Shown here one piece after another: positions 1-6,391 of a stretch of 6,565 bases of DNA (its first letter is position 1; every line of letters starts with the position of its first letter). The DNA is taken from the NCBI GenBank assembly GCA_016929175.1, contig JAFGJI010000039.1:1-6565 (forward strand). Direction: 5' to 3'. The translations under genes were made by a program, and so were the position numbers. Origin of the DNA: Thermoplasmatota archaeon. GTDB taxonomy: Archaea; Thermoplasmatota; Penumbrarchaeia; Penumbrarchaeales; Penumbrarchaeaceae. The notes under the pieces were generated by a model. That model made no database searches. It was not told the origin of the DNA and worked only from the letters and a program-made list of their open reading frames with translations.

Positions 1-26
1 ATAACAATTACTTTTTCGGATTGTCC

Positions 27-32
27 AGAGGT
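27..32 (+). promoter_or_regulatory. Ribosome binding site of the large activase gene
   Basis: AGAGGT, continuing into TTGAT, resembles the archaeal/bacterial anti-16S consensus AGGAGGTGAT. It ends 6 bases before the TTG at 39, a normal spacing. The in-frame ATG at 57 is 24 bases away and has no comparable site, so this motif favours the TTG start. Only 38 bases lie upstream of the gene in the window, too few to judge a promoter. Confidence 0.55.
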
Positions 33-38
33 TGATAG

Positions 39-3000
39 TTGACGGCATCCGAAGCAATGAGGTCCAGGCTCGGGATCGACCTCGGATCGACAACCGTAAA
101 ACTTGTGGTCCTTGGTCCCGGGACCAGACTTTTATACAAGGATTACAGGAGACACAATGCACAGGTTGCCGGGACACTCGGGGACATGATAGATGCCGCA
201 AAGAAGAAGATCGGCGACGTGGAGGTCAGCGTTGCGATAACCGGCTCGGCAGGTCTGGGGGTCGCCGAGAGATACAACATCCCCTTCGTTCAGGAGGTCA
301 TTGCTGCGGCCGAGACCGTCAGGAAGCAATATGGCGACGTTCGCACACTCATAGACGTGGGCGGAGAGGATTCCAAGATGATCTTCTTCGACGACAGGAT
401 GAGGGTCGATATCAGGATGAACGGTAACTGTGCCGGAGGTACAGGAGCGTTCATCGACCAGATGGCGACCCTCCTCCATGTACCCTTAAAGGAACTCGAT
501 GATCTGGTGAAGAGGAGCAGCACCGTTCATCCTATCGCTTCCAGATGCGGGGTCTTCGCCAAGACGGACGTTCAGAACCTCATTTCAAGAAGGATAGGGA
601 AAGAGGATATCGCGACTTCCGTCTTTCACGCCGTCGCCATCCAGACCGTTTCGACGCTTTCGAGAGGGTACGATCCAAGATCCAAGGTCCTGCTCTGCGG
701 GGGTCCCTTCACATTCCTCCCGGAGCTGAAAAAGAGCTACATGGATGTCCTGGACCTTTCGGATGCCGATATGGTGGACCCGGAACACCCCGAGATGGTC
801 CCGGCGATAGGAACAGCCCTTTACAACGAAACACCGAGGCTCGAGGTCACCTTGAGCGGGCTCAAGGACATCCTGACAGGCGAAGCTGTGACCAACGTTT
901 TCCTCGGGAACCACCTTGACCCCCTGTTCCGAAACGATAAGGAGTATGCCCAGTGGGCTTCGAGAAGGATGACCCCCATAGGAAGAACCTCATCCTTGAA
1001 GGAAATGGATGGACGGGATTGCTTCCTGGGCATCGACACCGGCTCCACCACAACTAAGGTGGTCCTGATCGATGCTGATGGGAAAATTGTATACAGGTAT
1101 TACGGGAACAATCAGGGAGACCCGATCAAGGCTGTCAGGGACGGTCTGGAGGGGTTGAGGAAGAACTCAGAAGGGCTGGACCTTCGCATCGCAGGAACTG
1201 CCGTTACCGGTTACGGGGAGGACCTTATCAAGGCTGCCTTCGGACTCGATATCGGGATGGTGGAGACCCTTGCCCATTTCAGGGCGGCAAGGGAGTTCCT
1301 GCCAGAGGTATCGTTCATACTGGACATCGGCGGGCAGGACATGAAGGCAATTTTCATACACGGTGGTGTCATAAACGATATCGAGATCAACGAGGCCTGC
1401 TCCTCGGGATGCGGGTCATTCATCGAGACCTTCGCGAACAACCTGGGGGAATCCGTTGAGGAATTCGCCCTCAAGGCATGCCATGCGAAACAGCCTTACG
1501 ACCTCGGTACCAGATGCACTGTCTTCATGAACTCCAAGGTCAAACAGGCCCTTCGGGAAGGTGCGTCCGTGGGAGATATCTCCGCCGGACTTGCATTTTC
1601 GGTTGTGAAGAACTGCCTCTACAAGGTCCTGAAGATAAAGGACACTGATGTCCTCGGCGACCGTATCGTTGTCCAGGGCGGCACATTCAGGAACCCGGCG
1701 GTCCACAGGGCTCTGGAGCTGATCCTTGGCACTGAAGTGGTATGCTCGGACTCGCCGGAGCTCATGGGTGCTTACGGAGCGGCGCTCACTGCAATGGATT
1801 CTCGCGATGCATCCATGGGTGCATCGACCTTCATAGGGCTGGATTCGCTCAGCATCGCCACCGACATGACGGCACAACAGATAAGGTGCCAGGGGTGCCA
1901 GAACAACTGCGTGGTCACGAGGATGATGTTCCGATCCGGCAAGGTGTTCCATACGGGGAACAAATGCGAGAGGATATTCACCAACAAGGGAAGGGATGCC
2001 CCCAAGGGAGAGAACCTTGCCGATATCAAGCTCGGACTCCTGTTCGACAGGGACCTTGTTCCCAAAAATACACCGAAGGGAAGGATCGGGATACCAAGGG
2101 TCCTCAACATGTTCGAGAACTTCCCTTTCTGGAGCACCCTTCTCACAGGATGCGGGTTCGAGGTTGTCCTCTCCCCGCCCTCCACCTCGGAGATCCAGGA
2201 GCTTGGGTCAAGGTCCGTTATGTCCGAGAACATATGCTTCCCGGCCAAACTGGTTAACGGGCATGTCAAGAAGCTTACATCCATAGGCGTCGATCGGATA
2301 TTCCTTCCCGTGGTCGTATACGAAAAGGAGGAGTTCAAGGGTGCCCTCAACACCTTCAACTGTCCCGTTGTCTCGGGGTATCCCGACGTTGTCAGGAGCG
2401 CGGTGGATCCCGCTGGAAGCTATGGTATCCCCTTCGATCCTCCGACTGTATCCTTCAGGAGCGAGACCCTGCTCAGGAAGGCCTCCTGGAAGTACCTTAA
2501 GGACCTGGGGGTTAAAAGGAGGTCCTTCGATCGGGCATTCGAACAGGCGTGCAGGGTTCAGAGCGGATACAAGGAGCAGGTCAAAGAGAGAGCATTAACT
2601 ATCCTTGCAAAGGCCAAGAAGGACAGGCGTCTTGTCGTTCTGCTTGTAGGCCGTCCTTACCATATAGATCATCTGATCGATCACAAGATCACGGAGATGA
2701 TCTGCAATATGGGAGCGGATGTGATAACGGAGGATTCGGTGCCCATCGAGGACAGAGAGATCAAAGGGATAGGCGTCCTCACACAGTGGCAGTATCCGAA
2801 CAGGGTCTACAAAGCCGTGCAGTGGGCCGCCGGCCAGGACAATGTAGAGGTTGTCCAGTTGAACTCCTTCGGGTGCGGACCGGATGCCCTGGTCTGCGAC
2901 GAGGCAAGGACCATACTTTCCGAAGCGGGGAAGAACCATACCCTTATCCGGATAGACGAGGTCTCCTCACCGGGTTCCATCAATCTCCGGCTCCGGTCCA

Positions 3001-4307
3001 TGATGGAATCCATCGAGAAGAGGGGGGTCGGAAAGAGGTTCCAGCCCATCAAGAGAAAGACCACCCCTCCGTATTCCGAGCAGGACAGAAAGAAGAAGAT
3101 AATCGCTCCGGATATGTCGAGGTTCTACTCTCCGATGATAGTCTCCGCCCTGAAACAGCAGGGTTATGAAGTGGACATACTGCCTCCCGCGGACAGGGAG
3201 TCCGTCGAGGTGGGATTGAAGTACTGCAACAACGAGATCTGCTATCCCGCCATCATTGTGATAGGAGACATATTGAAGGCCCTCCTGTCCGGCAAGTATG
3301 ACCCAGAAGAGGTTGTTGCGGGGATAACTCAGACGGGGGGCCAGTGCCGGGCATCCAGCTATCTATCCCTGCTGAACAAGGCACTTACAACAGCTGGATT
3401 CGATAATGTGCCGATAATGACATTGACGACCTCCAGCCTTCCGCTGAACTATCAGCCCGGGATGAAGATAAACATGGTCAAGCTCCTGAGAATGGGGGTC
3501 CAGGGGGTGCTCTTCGCTGATTCCATAATGCAGATGTACTATGCGACAGCTGTCCGGGAGGTCTCCAAGGGGGAAGCGGACAGGGTAACGGACAAGTACA
3601 TCGGCCTTGCCTCGAAGGCCATCGACCATGGCAGAGAGATGGAGCTCGTGGACCTTCTGGAAAGAGCGGTCTTCGAGTTCAACCGGATCGAGACCAACGG
3701 CGGACATCTTCCGACCATCGGCATCGTCGGTGAGATCTTCGTCAAGTACAACCCCTTCGCCAATTACCGCGTCGTTGACTGGATGGTCGAGCATGGGATA
3801 GAGGTCGTAGTGCCTCCCATCTTCGATTTCTTTGCACAGGAATACCTGAACCAGAGGTTCCACATCGACAGCAACACGAAGAACAGGGATATGAAGTACT
3901 GGATCAGCTACCCCGAGGAATGGTATGCGAGGTATCATCTGAGAAGGTACGAGAAGACAAGGATGAAGTTCAAGCATTACAGGAAGAACCACTACATCGG
4001 ACATCTCTCGAAGAACGCAAAGGATGTCGTATCCATGGTGAACCAGTTCGGGGAGGGATGGTTGATACCCGCCGAGATCGGTGCTTTCGCGGAGGAGAAC
4101 GTGAACCATGTCGTATGCCTCCAGCCGTTCGGCTGCATATCGAACCATATAATCGGGAAGGGCGTTGAGAAGGCTCTCAAGGCGAAATATCCCGACCTCA
4201 ACGTTCTGTATCTGGATATGGATGCGGGCTCTTCCGAGGTGAACCTCTACAACAGGCTGAGCTTCATTGTCCGGTCCGCCAGAGAGGACCTGGTCAGGTC
4301 CGGATGA
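39..4307 (+). CDS. Fused acyl-CoA dehydratase activase / double-cubane-type reductase
   Basis: Likely a cytoplasmic, oxygen-sensitive ATPase that drives low-potential electrons onto an Fe-S cluster; the substrate is unknown. Domain 1 (about 11-265) is an ASKHA fold of the HgdC/BadF/BcrAD type: DLGSTTVK at 14-21, DVGGEDSK at 106-113, cluster Cys131 (NGNCAGGTG) and Cys170 (SRCGVFAKTDV). Domain 2 (about 328-590) repeats this: DTGSTTTK at 333-340, DIGGQD at 429-434, Cys454 and Cys493, GAYGAA at 577-582. Both Cys pairs are 39 apart, as I recall for HgdC. A CxxCxxxC motif follows (Cys617, 620, 624, plus Cys643). Next comes a DUF2229-like half (about 682-990: ENICFPA with Cys733, RPYHIDH at 872-878, FGCGPDALVC with Cys946/953). 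A second half (about 1021-1422) has YCNNEICYPA (Cys1063/1068), GGQC (Cys1103) and CLQPFGC (Cys1360/1366). Full-length fusions of about 1,400 residues occur in anaerobes, so this copy looks intact. The TTG start is chosen by its ribosome binding site; ATG at 57 is the alternative. It ends in tandem TGA TGA. No transmembrane segment is seen. The family call is firm; the reaction is inferred. Confidence 0.93.
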   Translation: MTASEAMRSRLGIDLGSTTVKLVVLGPGTRLLYKDYRRHNAQVAGTLGDMIDAAKKKIGDVEVSVAITGSAGLGVAERYNIPFVQEVIAAAETVRKQYGDVRTLIDVGGEDSKMIFFDDRMRVDIRMNGNCAGGTGAFIDQMATLLHVPLKELDDLVKRSSTVHPIASRCGVFAKTDVQNLISRRIGKEDIATSVFHAVAIQTVSTLSRGYDPRSKVLLCGGPFTFLPELKKSYMDVLDLSDADMVDPEHPEMVPAIGTALYNETPRLEVTLSGLKDILTGEAVTNVFLGNHLDPLFRNDKEYAQWASRRMTPIGRTSSLKEMDGRDCFLGIDTGSTTTKVVLIDADGKIVYRYYGNNQGDPIKAVRDGLEGLRKNSEGLDLRIAGTAVTGYGEDLIKAAFGLDIGMVETLAHFRAAREFLPEVSFILDIGGQDMKAIFIHGGVINDIEINEACSSGCGSFIETFANNLGESVEEFALKACHAKQPYDLGTRCTVFMNSKVKQALREGASVGDISAGLAFSVVKNCLYKVLKIKDTDVLGDRIVVQGGTFRNPAVHRALELILGTEVVCSDSPELMGAYGAALTAMDSRDASMGASTFIGLDSLSIATDMTAQQIRCQGCQNNCVVTRMMFRSGKVFHTGNKCERIFTNKGRDAPKGENLADIKLGLLFDRDLVPKNTPKGRIGIPRVLNMFENFPFWSTLLTGCGFEVVLSPPSTSEIQELGSRSVMSENICFPAKLVNGHVKKLTSIGVDRIFLPVVVYEKEEFKGALNTFNCPVVSGYPDVVRSAVDPAGSYGIPFDPPTVSFRSETLLRKASWKYLKDLGVKRRSFDRAFEQACRVQSGYKEQVKERALTILAKAKKDRRLVVLLVGRPYHIDHLIDHKITEMICNMGADVITEDSVPIEDREIKGIGVLTQWQYPNRVYKAVQWAAGQDNVEVVQLNSFGCGPDALVCDEARTILSEAGKNHTLIRIDEVSSPGSINLRLRSMMESIEKRGVGKRFQPIKRKTTPPYSEQDRKKKIIAPDMSRFYSPMIVSALKQQGYEVDILPPADRESVEVGLKYCNNEICYPAIIVIGDILKALLSGKYDPEEVVAGITQTGGQCRASSYLSLLNKALTTAGFDNVPIMTLTTSSLPLNYQPGMKINMVKLLRMGVQGVLFADSIMQMYYATAVREVSKGEADRVTDKYIGLASKAIDHGREMELVDLLERAVFEFNRIETNGGHLPTIGIVGEIFVKYNPFANYRVVDWMVEHGIEVVVPPIFDFFAQEYLNQRFHIDSNTKNRDMKYWISYPEEWYARYHLRRYEKTRMKFKHYRKNHYIGHLSKNAKDVVSMVNQFGEGWLIPAEIGAFAEENVNHVVCLQPFGCISNHIIGKGVEKALKAKYPDLNVLYLDMDAGSSEVNLYNRLSFIVRSAREDLVRSG
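1805..1826. repeat. 22-base near-perfect palindrome
   Basis: CGATGCA and TGCATCG arms flank CCATGG at the centre. Ten of eleven base pairs match; the only mismatch, T1812 opposite G1819, would still pair as G-U in RNA. It lies inside the large gene and encodes part of the linker (around Asp-Ala-Ser-Met-Gly-Ala-Ser) between the second ATPase domain and the CxxCxxxC motif. It may be chance or a small inverted duplication; no function is implied. Confidence 0.45.
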
Positions 4308-4346
4308 TGAAGATACTGCACAGAAACCGTAATGGCGATACATTTT

Positions 4347-4356
4347 AGAGGTGATC
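4347..4356 (+). promoter_or_regulatory. Strong upstream Shine-Dalgarno-like site
   Basis: AGAGGTGATC matches the anti-Shine-Dalgarno consensus over almost its full length, better than the site next to the preferred start at 4417. A TTG at 4357, 5 bases after GAGG and in frame with the downstream gene, would add 20 residues. That extension has no recognisable domain and the family fold begins right after Met at 4417. The site may be an alternative start or a ribosome loading site. Confidence 0.35.
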
Positions 4357-4404
4357 TTGTCCTTCCGGGGAACAGTATCATGTCATCATGAACTGATGTG
4401 GACC

Positions 4405-4410
4405 GGAGGG
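4405..4410 (+). promoter_or_regulatory. Ribosome binding site of the amidohydrolase-peptidase gene
   Basis: GGAGGG ends 6 bases before the ATG at 4417. Its spacing and match, and the position of the first family motif (IPHSG) ten residues into the resulting protein, make this the preferred start. Confidence 0.6.
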
Positions 4411-4416
4411 TTCAAA

Positions 4417-5733
4417 ATGCGCTTGAAGGAGCTGCTTGTTGTAATACCCCACAGTGGTATCATCATTCCCGAAGAGATAGATCCTGGCAGCCTGTCAGAG
4501 GATCTTCCGTACTTGATGAGGAACATAGACTGGTACACCAATTATCTTTACGATCTTCGGGACATTCTCGAGAACAGACAGGTAACCTTCCCTTACTGCA
4601 GTCTGCTCCTCGAGGCGAACCGCCACCCCGATATAATTGACGATAGCGTGCCCCTCAAGGATGTATTCGGTGAGAGCATATACAAACGAAGAAAAGCACC
4701 GAACGAGACGCTGAGAAAGGCACTTTCGGAAAAATATCTGCTTCCTTTCCACGAATCGATAACGAGGAATATTGCAGCCGGTGCGGACTTTTTGCTCGAG
4801 GCACACTCGACCATAACCGCGCGCGGGGTCAACGAGAACCAGATCGACCTTATGAACTTTCAGCATTCCTCGCAGGACGAAGGACCTGTACATTTCTCTC
4901 CTTCGATCTTCATCAAGACCTACGCAGAGGAATTGAGAAAAAGACTCCCTGAGGTCGAGGTCACGGTAAATGCATCGGAGTATCATGAGGTCTACGGTCA
5001 TATCTGCGCCCAACATTCGGTGAACGCGATCGGCCGTATAGGAAAGCGTGTTCCGGGTATCGTTCAGGAGACGAACCAGAGATTGTACATGAGGGATGAC
5101 GGAACACCGGACATCATGGCCATAGAGAAGCTGAGAAGGGCTTTCGCGGGAGCTTTGTACCAAACACTTGTGAAGATCCAGAACCAGGAGCAGGCGAACA
5201 AGGTTCTTGACCTGCCGATAACCAGACAGACATACGATTTCGATTGCGGTGCAAAATCGCTGCAGACGTTATTGGCCTATTACGGGATCGATATCCGTGA
5301 GGACTCTCTCATGAAGGAGCTGAGTATATCGAAGATCGACGGATCCAGCATAGATTCCATCATATCGCTTGCGGAAAGCAAGGGTTTCACCGTAGAGGCT
5401 CGGGAAAAGATGACCATCGAGGATATAAAAGAGAGCATCGATGAAGAACATCCTGTCCTCGTCCTGCTCCAGGCATGGGCTGACAGGAAACTGACGAGCG
5501 CACAATGGCGGAGAAACCTCGATGATGGTCATTATGTCCTGGTAATAGGCTACGGAAAGGACAAACTCGTATTCGAGGATCCTTCGACCTTCCACAGGAC
5601 ATGGCTTCACAACAGGGAATTCATGGACAGGTGGCACGACAGGGATCCGAGGGGCAACAGGATCATTTCACGTTTCGGAATGATACTGCTTGGAAGGGAA
5701 CCGATCGGGCACTCCATAGTGCACATGGATTGA
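4417..5733 (+). CDS. N-formylglutamate-amidohydrolase-like / C39-like peptidase fusion
   Basis: A 438-residue two-domain hydrolase, probably cytoplasmic since no signal peptide or membrane segment is seen. The N-terminal domain (about 5-250) has the N-formylglutamate amidohydrolase family pattern: IPHSG at 10-14, EANRHP in the place of the usual D-x-NR segment, LPFHESI, LLEAHST with His130, and QETNQRLYM at 217-225. His12 and His130 are candidate metal ligands, as in this Zn-hydrolase fold related to M14 peptidases. The C-terminal domain (about 262-430) is papain-like C39: Gln271 (oxyanion position), catalytic Cys277 in DFDCGAKSL, His372 in DGHYVLVIGY and Asp388 in FEDPS, followed by the EFMDRWHDRD segment typical of stand-alone C39-like proteins. 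There is no ABC transporter domain. It starts 109 bases after the large gene, so it could be co-transcribed or have its own promoter. A role in histidine degradation is possible but unsupported, as no hut genes are visible; peptide or amide-bond cleavage is all I would infer. Confidence 0.88.
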   Translation: MRLKELLVVIPHSGIIIPEEIDPGSLSEDLPYLMRNIDWYTNYLYDLRDILENRQVTFPYCSLLLEANRHPDIIDDSVPLKDVFGESIYKRRKAPNETLRKALSEKYLLPFHESITRNIAAGADFLLEAHSTITARGVNENQIDLMNFQHSSQDEGPVHFSPSIFIKTYAEELRKRLPEVEVTVNASEYHEVYGHICAQHSVNAIGRIGKRVPGIVQETNQRLYMRDDGTPDIMAIEKLRRAFAGALYQTLVKIQNQEQANKVLDLPITRQTYDFDCGAKSLQTLLAYYGIDIREDSLMKELSISKIDGSSIDSIISLAESKGFTVEAREKMTIEDIKESIDEEHPVLVLLQAWADRKLTSAQWRRNLDDGHYVLVIGYGKDKLVFEDPSTFHRTWLHNREFMDRWHDRDPRGNRIISRFGMILLGREPIGHSIVHMD

Positions 5734-5750
5734 TGATCATATCTCCCCGT
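5734..5750. other. Convergent intergenic gap
   Basis: Only 17 bases separate the stop codons of the plus-strand peptidase fusion and the minus-strand methyltransferase. No stem-loop with a T tract, and no T-run of the kind archaea use for termination, is visible on either strand here. Transcripts from the two sides probably overlap at their 3' ends. Confidence 0.6.
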
Positions 5751-6386
5751 TCATCTCCTCTCGTAGACACCTGCGAAAAAGGGGTACCCGAGTACTGGTC
5801 CCCATCTCTCGAAGTATGAATTTCGAATTTCCCGCCTCTTTCGGATCTCATCCTCCGTATGTCTGTTCAGATTGCATCCGGAAGGGGCCCTCCACAGGGG
5901 CGTCAAAGCTTTGAACAGGAGCGCCTGTGGCCACAGCCTGGGAAGCTGATGCTCGATGAAAATGAACTTTCCCCCCTTTTTCAGGACCCTTACACCTTCC
6001 GAGATGACCGCTGAAGGGTCTTCCACTGTGCACAGTATCAACGTGGATACCACATTGTCAAAGGAATTCGATCGGAAGGGGAGCTTCTCACCAAAACCCA
6101 GCCTTGATCTGAGGCATCTTCCACCCTCGACCCCCCAACCCCCTCCCCTCGCTTTTCTTTTAAGATATCTGATGTTGTCGTGTGAAGGGTCGATCACGGT
6201 AACGCATTCGACGGTTTCGGGATAATATCCCAGGTTCGCTCCGGTTCCGGAACCAATGTCGAGAACATGCCCCTTCAAACCCGACAGCAACTTTCTTCTC
6301 CTTCTTCCGAACCAGATAGCTTCCATCGGTGTTAAAACAATGTCGTATGTCCGGGGCTGCCTGTCGATGGAGTATATTCTTGTCAT
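5751..6386 (-). CDS. Class I SAM-dependent methyltransferase (UbiE/METTL7-like)
   Basis: A 211-residue soluble protein with a Rossmann methyltransferase fold. Motif I is VLDIGSGTG at 41-49 (SAM binding), and the motif II acidic residue is Asp66 in VIDPS. GEKLPF at 99-104 and NSFDNVVSTLILCTVEDP at 107-124 form the motif IV/post region, followed by VLKKGGKFIFIEH at 134-146. The tail, with LTPLWRAPSGCNLNRHT at 161-177, resembles small UbiE-like and METTL7-type methyltransferases, but the acceptor cannot be told from sequence. The ATG at 6386 is chosen because it gives the usual N-terminus (TYD...P followed by a basic RRRRK before motif I). An in-frame ATG at 6434 lies inside the neighbouring gene and is unlikely. 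The best Shine-Dalgarno-like string (GAAGGT) sits only one base before the ATG, so coupling to the gene 5 bases upstream is plausible. Residues 80-97 are unusually rich in Gly and Arg, a few residues longer than I expect, and encoded by G-runs. Confidence 0.85.
   Translation of the reverse strand: MTRIYSIDRQPRTYDIVLTPMEAIWFGRRRRKLLSGLKGHVLDIGSGTGANLGYYPETVECVTVIDPSHDNIRYLKRKARGGGWGVEGGRCLRSRLGFGEKLPFRSNSFDNVVSTLILCTVEDPSAVISEGVRVLKKGGKFIFIEHQLPRLWPQALLFKALTPLWRAPSGCNLNRHTEDEIRKRREIRNSYFERWGPVLGYPFFAGVYERR
6124..6148 (-). other. G-quadruplex-forming motif within the methyltransferase gene
   Basis: On the minus strand, which is the coding strand here, runs of 4, 5, 6 and 3 G are separated by loops of 1 (A), 2 (TT) and 4 (TCGA) bases. 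This satisfies the usual G3+N1-7 rule, so both the DNA and the mRNA could fold. It encodes the Gly-rich segment around residues 80-88. Folding itself is not demonstrated. Confidence 0.6.
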
Positions 6387-6391
6387 GACCT

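Noticed and set aside
113..126. Perfect 14-base palindrome TGGTCCC/GGGACCA
   Set aside because: It is within coding sequence, has no loop, and a 14-base palindrome is roughly expected by chance in a window this long.
32..427. Open frame of 131 codons starting at a TTG at 32
   Set aside because: It is frame-shifted against the activase N-terminus, whose nucleotide-binding motifs begin at residue 14; the translation is low-complexity and charged.
1416..2359. Minus-strand open frames of 178 and 195 codons
   Set aside because: Both overlap the second ATPase domain and the Cys-rich connector of the large gene and have no recognisable motif; they are shadow frames.
3363..4343. Long open frame of 326 codons on the minus strand
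   Set aside because: It lies opposite the C-terminal half of the large activase, which has clear family motifs throughout. The antisense translation shows no recognisable domain; it is a shadow caused by codon bias.
4334..4347. Possible archaeal TATA box (GATACATTTTAG) before the peptidase fusion
   Set aside because: The match to the TATA consensus is poor and no purine-rich BRE stands clearly upstream. It could still be a weak promoter, but I cannot support it.
4308..4416. Small RNA, riboswitch or small gene in the intergenic stretch
   Set aside because: No convincing stem structure or conserved aptamer core is visible. ATG codons at 4380 and 4388 open frames of only a few codons.
4495..5163. 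Minus-strand open frame of 222 codons
   Set aside because: It is fully antisense to the amidohydrolase domain, which carries conserved motifs, and shows no family signal of its own.
5713..5729. Hairpin TCCAT(a)GTG/CACATGGA near the end of the peptidase fusion as a terminator
   Set aside because: It has no loop bases, a bulged A and no following T tract, and it lies inside the last codons of the gene.
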